Positions 53,757 to 64,000 of a DNA stretch of 64,000 nt are shown one piece after another. Positions within the stretch are counted from its first letter, which is position 1, and each line of letters opens with the position of its first letter. Origin of the DNA: Ctena decussata (lineage: Eukaryota > Mollusca > Bivalvia > Lucinida > Lucinidae); assembly GCA_963989385.1 (NCBI GenBank), contig OZ022502.1, positions 16,169,001-16,233,000 of the forward strand, in the 5' to 3' direction. Below the pieces are notes generated by a model. It was not told the origin of the DNA. It ran no database searches and worked only from the letters and a program-made list of their open reading frames with translations. A program made the position numbers and the translations under genes.

Positions 53757-54167
53757 ATTCGGGAAAAGTTCACCGCCTTTGCCTATGGCTTACCATGTAA
53801 GCAAGAAATAACTGAATTGTTGAAATAGATCAAAATCCCCAAATTATTCAGCCCATCATGTCCGATACAACTCTTTACTAATGAATTTTAGTTCGTTTTA
53901 ATGCTTTAATTTAAAATAGTTGATAATTGTTAATTACTCATTTTGCTCAAAAATGAAAATTATAAATATAGTAGTAGTAATACTCTGAAAAAATATTTCA
54001 AAACGTATGCGTATTCTAAGCGACTTACAAACAATTTGAACACAGTCGTAGAGTATTGTTCGATAAAAATAGATCCTATCAATATCAGTCGTTGCACAAT
54101 ACACACCAGACCGTTTAAACAGTATTTTTGGTTATCCCCTCGGGGATAACCATATTAAGTCAGAAAT

Positions 54168-54640
54168 TCGTACTCGATTGTACGCCGTTTCCTTTTGCTG
54201 AAATGGGGTCCCACTATTTCCAGGTACTTCTACATTTGGCGCACCCTACTGCAAGATTCTCGCCAGTATCGCAAATGCATGATCTTTATAGCTTATCTTG
54301 AACACGTTATCTCGCCCTATACAAGCAATTACCCGAGAGTTCAGTACAGCTTCCAAGAGTTGTCACTTAAGGGTACAGATCAATAACAAGTTCTACTCGA
54401 TTATGCGCTGTTTTGTTTCGCTAAATGCGGGTCCCACTTTTCCCTGGTATTTGTTCCCATATTTTTGCACACCCAGCTGCAGGGTCCCTCCCAGCATCGC
54501 AGAGGCATGAGCTGTAAAACTTGTTTTGACGCTTTGTCTCACATCATACAAGCATCTCACCTAATACAAGCAATTACCAGAGAGTACAGTCCACTTAGGA
54601 AGGGCTGTCACTAAACAGTATAGGTCACCTAACAAAAGTT
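54168..54640 (+). repeat. Tandem duplication of about 230 bp
   Basis: ACTCGATTGTACGCCGTTTC at 54173 recurs as ACTCGATTATGCGCTGTTTT at 54397. GGTCCCACT, TCGCAAATGCATGA against TCGCAGAGGCATGA, and ACAAGCAATTACC recur in order. A weaker third unit may reach 54720. Confidence 0.7.
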
Positions 54641-54972
54641 AATAGCACTGAAGCTCACCTGTTACAAGCAATCACTAGACATAAGGAAAAAGCTGTCAAA
54701 CACGCCCTTTACCTATAGTTTCAATATAGTCCAAGAATACAATAAAATTAATTTGTATTGCTACCAATTTTCTACTGTACCACTTGCATCCTATAGATTC
54801 ATTGCTCTCAAGCTTTTTCAAAAGCTAAACTTGTCATCCTCTCTACGCCAGTATGATTCTCGTACAGGCGTTGAGCCTACAAAAGATTGCTTTTAAGACC
54901 GATGTTACTAGTGACTGGTGAGTATATTTACATTCGAATGTAAAATGTGTAATTACATGGTTGACTTGTCAC

Positions 54973-55031
54973 CCAGCTGGCACAGGACATTGTAATGACG
55001 TCGTACTGACGTCATGTGCCTGCTGGGAGGA
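54973..55031. mobile_element. GACGTC MITE, short copy 3
   Basis: CACCCAGCTGGCACAGGACA to TGACGTCATGTGCCTGCTGGG, with two GACGTC words, one inside TGACGTCA. Confidence 0.7.
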
Positions 55032-55039
55032 TTGTCTGG

Positions 55040-55630
55040 GGTAAATGTTGTACTTTGCCTGAATTCCAAACTCAATACTTTAATGTAATCTTTCCCTCCA
55101 TCCTAAAAAGTACAACTGTACAAAAGTTTGTATAATCATGGTGCTTTCCAAATAAATCTCAGGTTACCTCATGTGATTAAGTTATTTCAGTTTGACACAT
55201 TAGTTTAAACCGGTTAAACTTAAGGTGAGTGGTAACACTTCCTAGGGAGATACTTCTATGTCTCCCATTATATCGGAGCCATCTTATAAAGGAAAAAAAA
55301 TCTCCTTCCAGGAGAAAAGTATTTTTTTCTGTTAAGAGTAGTCCCGCTCTTGCAAAAGCTGCGTCATTTAGAGAAGAAAAAACGCAAGGTTATAATTGTT
55401 GCTTTCCTTGAAAAGAATGGGGAATAATGTAGAGTTGTATCCATTTGCCTTAACAGGTCAGAGGTCATGCCAATAATTTTTTCAAGATATTACATTTCTG
55501 AAATATGGCATTTTGTTTTTGTTTCACAGTGGGGTATATACAAATTTGACCGCATTATCCCATCTGCATAGTTATTAATCAGTGAGCTTAAATTTAACTA
55601 CACATCTGTTAATGCACTATACATCTGATA
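55040..55630. other. Intergenic, nothing recognised
   Basis: No supported exon. Ends where a truncated foldback MITE begins. Confidence 0.4.
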
Positions 55631-55635
55631 ATGCA

Positions 55636-55716
55636 TCAGAGTAGGCAGATGCCCAAGCTGATCTAAGTCTTCGCCTGGCGCAGTGCCATTTTGTCGGTTC
55701 TGTCGTGTCGCGGCTC
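55636..55716. mobile_element. Foldback MITE, right-half fragment (copy 7)
   Basis: GTAGGCAGATGCCCAAGCTG to GTCGTGTCGCGGCTCA; the left half is absent. Confidence 0.75.
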
Positions 55717-55719
55717 ACA

Positions 55720-57380
55720 TATCAACGTGCCCCATTTGTACTTCAAAGAGAGATTGACGTGAACATGAGATAATTAGGTTGCAGAAGCTGAAATATGAGC
55801 CGTATTTAATCTTTCACCTCTAAATATCTTGAACTGACACTTCCGTCTTTGAATAGAGATAGGTAAAGGCGCATTTCACAGGAAAACCATAAACAGAATG
55901 GCAAGATTTGAGGTCAAAGATGAACTAGTTCTCATTTCGATCTATGGTGTTTGCATTTTTTTTCAGGTCGGTTCATCAAGTAAAACGGTTCAAAAAAGTT
56001 TTTAAAAAAATGAGATATAGAAAAACTTATAGATTAACAGCTGATATTTTTTTCCTCCTAACAATAATTTTCTTCAATAGTTTGATGGTCGCTATAAAGA
56101 GAGGTTAAACCGATTGACCAAATCAACTACAAAAAAGATAGGATATAAAATATAAACATGGACTAAAAAGTAAGTTATATTTTAGCAGTTGGATTGTCTA
56201 AATTCACAAATATCGGCATCATACTTTGATGCATTTAAAAGCAAAATCAAAGAGGTGAATAAAAGAAACTAATACAAGTAAATAGAAATAATTAGATATA
56301 TGGAAAAATGTAACTTTTATTTTTCTGGCTAATGATGCGAAATCTCTAAGAGACAGCGTAAAAAAGCAGCGAACATACATGTAAGGGATGTTTAACCCTC
56401 CCTGTCTTACCTAGCATAAGCAGGAAATAAACAGATATAAGAAAAAACGAAATCCAAATAGTGTATTTTCCCAAGAAACAGCGAAGTCATCCGCATGGGA
56501 CTTGTTCGCCATTTTGCGTGGTGACACAAACAAAATTGCACTGATGACTATATAGAGTATGCACTTTCTAAACAGTCATGCAATGTATAAGTGATACGCA
56601 ACACCTACCAAATCAGATGTAAAATATATTTATATGTTTTATCTCTTGGCTAGGGCTCCTACAGTTTAAAATATAAGACTTTGTGATTTTACGTAGTTCA
56701 TCACATAATTGAATTTACGATTTTAACGCCACCGCAGATTTACAACGAAGAAAGTTCATTCTTTTCTATCATGATAATGCTTGACGTCGATGGATACTGT
56801 ACTGCAGCCTCGCCGTCAAAACTACATAGTGCCTCAAACATATACATTTTAACTACACGAGATTCTAGACTGGAGGAACGAAAATTTGAAAATGTTACAC
56901 TCATTCTTCTCATTTTAGAAGTTAGACGCAGACTTATGTACAGCAAACTTCGAAATAGTAACAATGACAGCTGGACAGTATTTGATGAAATCTTGCGTTT
57001 TGAAATATCCCTGTCTCATTTTCAAATGTTTTTGAATATTCAAAATATAGTTTTGTTGATATCTTATATGGCTTACACCAGGCATTATTTGAAATTATAT
57101 TCATTATTGCTTCGATAACCTCTATACAATTTCTTTCAATAGGGAGAAGAACTCTATAAGCACTAGGGAGAAGAACTCTATAAGCACTCGGCTTTCGTTC
57201 TAATCCCAAGATTGTATTGTATATAATATATATGTATGTATGTTACAATTTAAAAACGAATAAAATGTGTTTGAATCAATTTCTTTCAATGGAAATGAAG
57301 AGAATTTTTTTGGGGCAAATTATTCACTTGTTTATTTGCAGCCTTCATCAGTCTGTTTCAGCCTTAATCAGTCTGTTTCC
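55720..57380. other. Upstream region of the Toll-like receptor gene
   Basis: AT-rich. No exon was proven, although a 5' UTR exon must lie upstream if the acceptor at 57395 is used. A direct repeat of about 20 bp (GGGAGAAGAACTCTATAAGC) is at 57141-57187. The frame of about 115 codons at 56771-57118 is not convincing. Confidence 0.4.
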
Positions 57381-57416
57381 TTTGCTTATATTTCAGATTG
57401 CGTCATAGGATTCAAG

Positions 57417-60053
57417 ATGCAGTATCTGTTGATACTCGTCACTGCATGTCTTACTACTATTTTTGGCCTTGCCTGTGACACCAAACCTACGTGCGAAAAG
57501 ATAAAACCTTGCCGTTGCTATGGTAACCAGTCTCGCCTGCTAGTAGACTGCCATGGTACCAACCTAAACAGAACAGAAATATGCGATCTGTGTCAGAAAG
57601 TCCAGAACATTACTAGTTTAGATTTAAGTAAGAACGGTTTATCTGATATACCTTCCCGGTGTTTCCAAGAGTGCTACGGTTTATTGCAGTTATCATTGGC
57701 TTCGAATAACCTTAACTGGCTCAAGAATGACACGTTTCTGGGTCTGTCAAAATTAACACATTTGAATTTGAATAATAACAATCTGGTAAATAAAAACGGA
57801 GAAATATCTGATCCAAACTTCTTTAAACCATTAAAGAACCTTCAAACGCTCAATATTGGACGGAACGTTCATGATTTAAACGCCACTGCTAAATTTGTAT
57901 ATCTTGCAAATGTTGCTGGTTACACAGTCAGAAAGCTTCGAAAGCTTGCTTTAGATGGTTTACCTAACGCTGTTTTCGACGACAAATTTCTTGATTTACA
58001 ATATCTGAAACAAATAGACTTTTCCGGAGATGCGTCATTCTGCAACATTATCAGCTTAACAAACTGGTCCTTTGAAAATGTACCATATGTAACACATCTT
58101 AATTTGTCTAGATGTAATCTTACTACCATTGAAGCTGGAACGTTTGAACCGCTACACTTTCTTACAAATCTGAATTTATCACATAATATGGCACTCGGTT
58201 TTTACACTCTCAGAAACGTTGCATATGGATTGCAATTCACAAAAATAGATGAACTCGATTACTCTAAAGTTTATAAAACGTTCGGTTTGACAGTTCAGAT
58301 CAACAGATGCGATGTATGGTTTTTACACAACACAACACTTAGGACTCTGTTGCTGAACAGCAATAGAATGGGTTTGGCAGAAACTGACGCATTACGTTTG
58401 CTACCTAGATCTCTTGAGGTTCTACATGTAGAGGACAACAATTTGTCTGTTGCCCCGTATATATTACAGCTAGGTTGCTTAATTAAGTTAAAACGCATAG
58501 AGCTGAACCGACAGGAAACAAGCCACTGTATAAGAAATTACAACACCGAAATGTTCATCAGAGAAAACACAATGGACAGTCCAGAAGGTTGTGATACACA
58601 TAACCTCCCTATCAATAAAACAATCTGTCCCGAGTTAGGAAACCTGCCTGTAGCATCATGGAAGTTTACGTTACCAACAACGCTCCAAACAGTGAACTTT
58701 CGTGCCTCAAGTTTGAGGAGTTATCCACTTCTAACATATTTGTTATCTGCTGATAAAGATAAAGTTGTTCCGCACACCAAAAGCTTGCAATCTTTGGATG
58801 TATCTAATAATATACTGTATTTTTGGGATACGCTTCCCGTAGAAGCCGAACATTTAGAAACCCTGAACCTCTCCAACAACTTCTGCACCAACATAAGCCG
58901 TAGTTTCTTCACGCATTTCAGGAACGTGCTAGCTCTAGATGCCAGCAATAATAAACTTGGACCTCTGCTAGAGAATGATACAGAAGGTTCGACATTCAAA
59001 TACCTACAAAAAGTAAAACACCTTAATCTCTCAAATAATTGGATTGGATATTTACCAACTAAAGTATTTGATAATATTCCAACAGTAGAAATATTAGATT
59101 TGTCATTTAATAGATTAACTAAAATAAGTTTTGGATTCGAAGGACTCAAAGAACTGGCCCAGCTATATTTACAACAAAATGAAATTTCAACTCTTCCACT
59201 GGGCCTTCTGAAACATTTTGAAGAATTATCTAATGATAACAATCAAATTAAGAAAATTTCAATTGATTTATCAAACAACCCGGTCGACGCAACATGTGAC
59301 AACATGGTCTTTATTAAATGGATGGCAAAGCATTCGGAATATTTTCACAATTTAGATTCATATACATTTTACAAAATCGACAAAAACGGCAGAAAGTCGA
59401 TCTCTTATAAAACCCTGTTAGAATCTCTAGAAACGGAAATATACAGTTGTCAGTCGTATACTCTGCTAATTGTAATTTCGACTCTATTTATATTGTTGTC
59501 GCTTTCAATTGTTTTTGGTCGTTTGGTGTATCGATATCGGTGGCGACTTCGGTATTTGTTCTACATGGCCATGGCCAAACATAACGGGTACACGCCAGTT
59601 GATGGTTCTGAAACTTCCAGAGAATTCAAGAACGATGCTTTCATATCATACGCTGAGGAAAACTACCGTTTTGTTACAGGCGATATGTTCCCAAGACTGA
59701 AAGAGGTCGGACTGTCCCTTTGTCTGCATCAGAAAGACTTTATACCCGGAAATGATATAGCAGCAAATATTCTTCAAGCCATCAGAACAAGCAGAATGAC
59801 TGTGATTGTTCTATCTAATCATTTCTTGCGAAGACAGTGGTGCATGTATGAGTTCAATATGGCCCGTATGGAAAGCATATATTCTCGAGATGGTAAAAAT
59901 ATACTTTTCATTGTCATGTACGAAGAAATTGACATAGCACACACATCAGCGGAAATGCGTGAGGTTTTAGAATCAAGAACATTTTTAAAAATTCCCGAGG
60001 ATGAAGCAGAAATGCCTTATTTCTGGCAGATGTTGATCGAAGCTATCAAATAG
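57417..60053 (+). CDS. Toll-like receptor, complete
   Basis: 878 residues. Start chosen at 57417 because it gives a signal peptide (MQYLLILVTACLTTIFGLA). The 50 in-frame codons upstream lack one, and TTGCTTATATTTCAG ending at 57395 looks like an acceptor of a 5' UTR intron. After an N-terminal Cys cluster (CEKIKPCRC and CDLC) come about 18 recognisable leucine-rich repeats. A short C-terminal cap has one Cys in NPVDATCD and one just before the membrane. The transmembrane helix is about 683-706. The intracellular TIR domain spans about 736-875: box 1 NDAFISYAEE at 739, box 2 with the BB-loop proline at 777 (KDFIPG) and box 3 Phe-Trp at 869-870. This is the single-cysteine-cluster, vertebrate-like layout. 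It should act as a membrane pattern-recognition receptor signalling through TIR adaptors. The coding region has no intron. The ligand is unknown. Confidence 0.95.
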   Translation: MQYLLILVTACLTTIFGLACDTKPTCEKIKPCRCYGNQSRLLVDCHGTNLNRTEICDLCQKVQNITSLDLSKNGLSDIPSRCFQECYGLLQLSLASNNLNWLKNDTFLGLSKLTHLNLNNNNLVNKNGEISDPNFFKPLKNLQTLNIGRNVHDLNATAKFVYLANVAGYTVRKLRKLALDGLPNAVFDDKFLDLQYLKQIDFSGDASFCNIISLTNWSFENVPYVTHLNLSRCNLTTIEAGTFEPLHFLTNLNLSHNMALGFYTLRNVAYGLQFTKIDELDYSKVYKTFGLTVQINRCDVWFLHNTTLRTLLLNSNRMGLAETDALRLLPRSLEVLHVEDNNLSVAPYILQLGCLIKLKRIELNRQETSHCIRNYNTEMFIRENTMDSPEGCDTHNLPINKTICPELGNLPVASWKFTLPTTLQTVNFRASSLRSYPLLTYLLSADKDKVVPHTKSLQSLDVSNNILYFWDTLPVEAEHLETLNLSNNFCTNISRSFFTHFRNVLALDASNNKLGPLLENDTEGSTFKYLQKVKHLNLSNNWIGYLPTKVFDNIPTVEILDLSFNRLTKISFGFEGLKELAQLYLQQNEISTLPLGLLKHFEELSNDNNQIKKISIDLSNNPVDATCDNMVFIKWMAKHSEYFHNLDSYTFYKIDKNGRKSISYKTLLESLETEIYSCQSYTLLIVISTLFILLSLSIVFGRLVYRYRWRLRYLFYMAMAKHNGYTPVDGSETSREFKNDAFISYAEENYRFVTGDMFPRLKEVGLSLCLHQKDFIPGNDIAANILQAIRTSRMTVIVLSNHFLRRQWCMYEFNMARMESIYSRDGKNILFIVMYEEIDIAHTSAEMREVLESRTFLKIPEDEAEMPYFWQMLIEAIK

Positions 60054-60214
60054 GTATTGGAAGCAATATTATGACAGAAAACCATATAGTCACATCAATT
60101 AATAGATAGATACTGGATGCACCGTTTGACAGAAGAAAAATCATATGGTGCATGTGTCAAGCCAAATGGACCCATCCTCTTTGCTCTGTTCCATAAAGAT
60201 CGCATTAGCGGCGG

Positions 60215-60300
60215 AGGGTGAGGGTGAAGGTTTGGGCCCAGTAAAACCGGTTTATACCCCCCAGTGGTTATTACTGACCGTCCCAAGGCGGTACTTTCGT
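60215..60300 (+). repeat. Dispersed repeat fragment shared with 36766-36830
   Basis: CAGTAAAACCGGTTTATACC and CAGTGGTTATTACTGACCGT with CCCAAGGCGG, inverted relative to the copy at 36.7 kb. Confidence 0.5.
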
Positions 60301-60680
60301 TGCGGTTGCATTTGTTTTATGTTCGGTGCTGTTTAATTTATTGTCTTCTCATTTTAACCCTTCTATAATAAAAATAAAAAATAGGTAAAAATAATTGTTA
60401 AATGTTTTTCGTATAATTTGCCTAGTCTGTTGTAACCCTTCTGTTGGTCTAAATTATTTAGTCCAATATAGATAGCTGAGTTGCCACCTATTTGGGAAAG
60501 AGTTGTTGACTCGGCTTACCACTTGTAATTTATTGTTTGTTGGGATGTGTTTGTCAATCTTTCCCTTTGATGTTGGGGATAGGATTTTGGATCTGATTCA
60601 GTCGGTTCCTGAAGTGTAGTTACTCTTAAAATTTAAATAGAAGTTTAACAGAAAACAATACTGGAATAAATCACTTAGCT
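60300..60680. other. 3' flank of the Toll-like receptor gene
   Basis: AATAAAAATAAA at about 60366-60378 is a plausible polyadenylation signal, about 315 bp after the stop codon. Nothing else is recognised. Confidence 0.45.
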
Positions 60681-60684
60681 TATA

Positions 60685-60922
60685 TGAACCGCTACGCGAC
60701 AAAACCAACAAAATGACTGTGCGCCCAGCACAGACTCAGATTAGCCTTGCCATCCGCCCAGTCTGCTCAGATTCTTCGCTGTCCGCATGAAGCTAGCTAA
60801 GACACTTAGCTACCCTTCAAGTGCTTAGCGAAGAGTCTAATCAGATTGGGCGGATGCCCAGATAGACCTGGGTCTGCGCTGGACGCACAACCACTTTGTT
60901 TGTTTTCTCGTGTCGTGGCTCA
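60685..60922. mobile_element. Foldback MITE, copy 8
   Basis: Starts TGAACCGCTACGCGACAAAA and ends TTTTCTCGTGTCGTGGCTCA, with TA on both sides (60683-60684, 60923-60924). Confidence 0.87.
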
Positions 60923-61209
60923 TACATGTATGTTAAGGAAGGTTAATGATTTTTCACAGCCTCAAACGTTTGTCCCATAAAAGTTAGTAATGAGATAATT
61001 GCAAGGTCTACAGGTGAACCTGGATCCGATGAATCATCTACTAACAGTGCTAAACCCCTATTATCTGTATAAATGGCCAGTGTAATGCAGTGTCAGCACA
61101 GTTTGGCATGAGTCTGGAATGTTTTCATTCAAACTTTAAAATCGACTGAAAGACGTATTAAAAGAAGACCTGGTTCTCGAATGTTGCTAAATATACAGTG
61201 GGTATATTC

Positions 61210-61385
61210 AGCATTACTACTTGCGTAAACCCGAGGAAATTCTCAGGTAGTCGAAGATATATAATATATAAACCCAAGGACTACACAGATATATATTTTC
61301 GAGGACTACCTGAATGTTATACCTAGCGTATCTCGGGGAATACCTGTGTATTGCTCGGGTTAACCAAAGTAATTATGCCAAACTT
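61210..61385. repeat. Inverted repeat, about 45 bp arms
   Basis: GCATTACTACTTGCGTAAAC and CCGAGGAAATTCTCAGGTA are mirrored near 61335-61380 by GGGAATACCTGTGTATTGC and TCGGGTTAACCAAAGTAAT. Confidence 0.6.
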
Positions 61386-61389
61386 GCCC

Positions 61390-61845
61390 TCTTTAAAAGG
61401 TACACCTCCAGCACTTTCTAGGACACGCAACTTGTTCTTTTTATTCTTGTCATATTTGTTGCTGATGTAAATATTTTACTTATTTTTATTTAGTTAGACA
61501 ATAATATTTTTGTATAGTATCATGTTCTCATCTTACTGTAATTCTGTATGCTAAGGTTTTACTTTTGCTATGCAACTAGATGCGCATATGATGGTGTAGC
61601 ATTAAGTGAAGTAATACACACACGAGAGGTTAAAAGTGCCCCTCGGAGGCTATTATTTAGAATTAAAAATGGCTCTCTTTCTAAACCGATTTTTTTTCTT
61701 TTATGAATAGTCTTTAGGAAAGAATGACTTCGTCCACCACGAAACCACTACTGTTCTGCTTATTTGCAACTTTTAAGCCCCTTTTCTCATACAACGGCTA
61801 AAATGCATCAATGTCCTATGACATGTGTTTTTTCTGTTATATTAA
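61390..61845. other. Intergenic, nothing recognised
   Basis: AT-rich, no supported gene or repeat. Confidence 0.4.
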
Positions 61846-61849
61846 TGCA

Positions 61850-61925
61850 CCAGTCATTTATAACCATGCAATCCCCCCCCACTCCCCTCACCCACCCATG
61901 GGGGACTGCCAGGGATAGCGGGGGA
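61850..61925 (+). mobile_element. Left end of a TGCACCAGTCATTT element
   Basis: TGCACCAGTCATTTATAACC, a C-rich tract, then CATGGGGGACTGCCAGGGATAGCGGGG. It matches the left end of the element at 29980 and shows its site without the LINE insertion. The right end was not found. Confidence 0.55.
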
Positions 61926-61929
61926 AATG

Positions 61930-62865
61930 TACAAATTTTTACCTTTGCCAGATGAGTGTGGTAGTTTTGTTTTCTCGCCAAAGTAGCTGGGACGATACTA
62001 GTTTGAGCTAGAGCAGAGCCGTTCTAGAACAGATTTTACCCGTGGAAAGTACCGGCATTTATGCGGGAATATGACGCGAACTAGGTTGCAGTGACCTTTC
62101 GTAGTTAAAACGCAAGACTGAAACTGAAAGTTTAAAATATCTAGGTCGTTAGTATCTTTGGCAACTACTCTAGTTTTATTACATCCACCACTACTTTCTG
62201 TGAATGACTTTTGTTCCATGCAATAGCTTTTTATAGCCTATTTAATGTCAATGCCTAAAAAGGTGATATGGCTTTTATAAAAGAAAAAAATATTGCCTAT
62301 TTAATGTGAATGCATAAAGAGGCTGCCAGTTTTCTATCGAAAGCATTTATGATACATTCTTCTTTATTCATTTCTATTGTTTACTGTATTGTATGCTGGG
62401 CCTCAGACATTTACTTATCTGGGCACATGTTTATATTCTTCTGCAAACTTCTGCAAACTTAGCCCTATAGGAGAATGGGTTCCCTTTCAGGGGATCAACT
62501 CTTCCTTTTTTATTTTTGCCTCCCTTCTCAGCTGGGGTCAACTCATAAAGGACCATAACTGCCATACCATCTGGGGAAGCAAACCTGAAGCCTCCAAAGT
62601 AATCCTTTTTTAAAAAATCGGCATTAAAATATTTTTTCTTGTAATGTGCCTTGCTTTTTCAATCGTCGTCTTTATGTCAATTTGGAAACTGTCTCAAACG
62701 GGTTGACCTGCGCCACAAACTGAAAAATTATGCTTAATATTATTACGCCATGATCTGCTAATTAAACCTTTGTGACTCTGAAAGCGCCAAATGCAATTTT
62801 TAAAAGGAACACTTTTATGTGAATGCTTTTATATCTTACAGTCTCTTATCTTGGCGTATTTCATA
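61930..62865. other. Intergenic, nothing recognised
   Basis: Contains short direct repeats (GCCTATTTAATGT at 62236 and 62294; TTCTGCAAACTTC at 62439-62460) but no supported gene. Confidence 0.4.
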
Positions 62866-62869
62866 AGCA

Positions 62870-62965
62870 TTTTTGCTCAGCCTTGATAATTACGCCAAAG
62901 TTTGAGACAAATCAATCTTATTGTCTCAGGGAAGTCTGACGATCGGAACCGATCAGTCATGGATC
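62870..62965 (-). repeat. Dispersed repeat, copy of 52040-52160
   Basis: AATTACGCCAAAGTTTGAGAC, TTATTGTCTCAG and GATCGGAACCGATCAG match the reverse complement of the copy at 52 kb. Confidence 0.65.
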
Positions 62966-63076
62966 CAGTTAAATAGTAACAGATATTATCAAAGCAGTTC
63001 GTAAGGCTCATGCAGCCTTTGATTCAGAACCATTCACTTAGTACTGTGACGTCCGTTTTTAGATACACTAAAATTT

Positions 63077-63314
63077 ATCCGCGACACGACAAAACAGACA
63101 AAGTGGCATGTGCAGCCGGCAAAGACTCAGATTAGCCTGGGCATCTGCCCAGTCTGCTCTGAGTCTTCACTATGTGCTTAAAGGGTAGCTGAGGCTCTAA
63201 ACTAGCTCCTTGCGGACAGCGAAGACTGTGATCAGACTGTGCGGATGCTCAGGCTGATCTGAGTCTTCACTGGGCGCACATGCCACTTTGTTGGTTTTGT
63301 GGTGGCGCGGCTCA
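63077..63314. mobile_element. Foldback MITE, copy 9
   Basis: Starts at ATCCGCGACACGACAAAAC and ends GTGGTGGCGCGGCTCA. The arms share GACTCAGATTAGCCTGGGCA and TGCTCAGGCTGATCTGAGTC. Confidence 0.82.
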
Positions 63315-63362
63315 AATATTGTTCATACCGCTAAAATTCTAAGTATTGGAAGAGATAGGTCT

Positions 63363-63405
63363 GAGCAAACAGTGTGGACCCAGACCAAGTTGCTTCTTTA
63401 AAGGT
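63363..63405. repeat. Small palindrome family, left half only
   Basis: GAGCAAACAGTGTGGACCCAG without its mirrored right arm. Confidence 0.5.
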
Positions 63406-63657
63406 AGATCCCTTTTTTGATGGGCTGCTAATAAACGGACCATTCTGCTCAAAGTTTACACAGTTTCCCTTTCCATCTGCATCTTTTTGACGCATTCCGC
63501 CTTAGAAAAAAAGTCTAACACTGGTCGCCTATATAGCCAATGGTAAAGTCTTAGTAATTCATTTCATGAATATTCACTGGGCGGACTAGCGTGACGTTTT
63601 TAGCGCCGTTCGGGGTCATTTTGATTCGTTTGGTGACGTCAATTTTCATTTCCATGA

Positions 63658-63836
63658 GATTAGACCACAGGCATTTGTCGTATTCTGGGCCTCAGAAATA
63701 CACAGTAGCCCCGTATATGTCCAGAAACCGTATTTTCTATAACGTATCTCGCTATAGAAAATACGGTTTCTGGCCATATCGAGGCTGTTGTTTACTTTCT
63801 GAGGCCCCAGAAACGGAAAATGCCTGTGGTTAGAGG
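63658..63836. repeat. Large hairpin, about 75 bp arms
   Basis: TTAGACCACAGGCATTTGTC, CTGGGCCTCAGAAA and GTCCAGAAACCGTATTTTCTA are all mirrored on the right by TAGAAAATACGGTTTCTGGCC, TTTCTGAGGCCCCAG and AAATGCCTGTGGTTAGA. The loop is about 18 bp. It lies some 90 bp upstream of the possible coding start at 63929. Confidence 0.85.
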
Positions 63837-63928
63837 TGTAACGTCGTTTTTTCGCATCAAAAACTTACGAAATATATGAAACGCCCCTGTTACAGTCAAA
63901 GTTGTTGGTGTGATTTCGTCATGTAATC

Positions 63929-64000
63929 ATGGCGGAAAACTGGAAAAATCTTAAGGAAACACTTGCGTTTTCGTCGTTTCTTGCGTATTACAATCGAAAT
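63929..64000 (+). CDS. Possible first coding exon, cut by the window end
   Basis: ATG in a good context (AATCATGGCGG) opens 24 codons to the edge, starting MAENWKNLKETLAFSSFLAY. Composition is ordinary and free of repeat character. The frame is too short to name a family. Confidence 0.35.
   Translation, partial: MAENWKNLKETLAFSSFLAYYNRN

Noticed and set aside
56771..57118. 115-codon ORF as an upstream exon of the receptor
   Set aside because: No signal peptide, no donor in frame with the receptor, and no family resemblance.
58721..59242. 173-codon minus-strand ORF inside the Toll-like receptor
   Set aside because: It is antisense to leucine-rich repeats whose codon pattern keeps the reverse frame open.

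Overview
The window is animal nuclear DNA, most likely from a heterodont bivalve mollusc. The genes carry GT-AG introns, coding density is low, and many families of short inverted-repeat elements, tRNA-derived SINEs and non-LTR retrotransposons are present. A Toll-like receptor has its whole coding region in one exon, and a stand-alone SGNH-fold protein is intronless. The bivalve assignment rests on gene style and on the look of the repeats as I know them; it was not checked against a database.

Layout. 1-12 kb holds no gene. It has small tandem duplications, a 520 bp dispersed repeat, a foldback element, and large tandem-cored inverted-repeat elements at 3.2-5.2, 5.7-6.7, 7.0-9.8 (with another nested inside) and 10.1-11.05 kb. 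12-19 kb is mostly repeats: a TA-flanked element built almost entirely of palindromes around GATATC (13019-13861), GACGTC-rich elements, microsatellites, tRNA-like SINE heads, and two adjacent copies of a 240 bp foldback family that recurs nine times. At 19.1-19.65 kb lies an intronless SGNH-like ORF that has lost its nucleophilic serine. 20-23 kb holds palindromes, an element with 9 bp target duplications, and a SINE with a 13 bp target duplication. 24.1-28.4 kb is a non-LTR retrotransposon with an intact 1182-codon ORF on the minus strand. 28.5-31 kb is a nest of broken retrotransposon pieces and inverted-repeat elements.

32.5-45.7 kb carries a plus-strand gene of nine coding exons, reconstructed from splice sites whose phases all agree (545 aa, family not recognised). 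One small exon has a decayed tandem duplicate beside it. 46-57 kb is intergenic, with Harbinger-like and Tc1/mariner-like short elements, nested hairpins and tandem duplications. 57417-60053 encodes a complete Toll-like receptor (878 aa). 60-64 kb is repeat-rich and ends in a possible first coding exon cut by the window edge.

The genes do not form a visible pathway. The receptor is an innate-immune sensor, the nine-exon gene has a basic and probably nuclear C-terminus, and the SGNH-like protein looks like a pseudoenzyme. Almost all other structure is transposable-element biology. Several families carry dense transcription-factor-like motifs: AGGTCAAGGTCA, TGACGTCA, and the palindromic GATATC unit.
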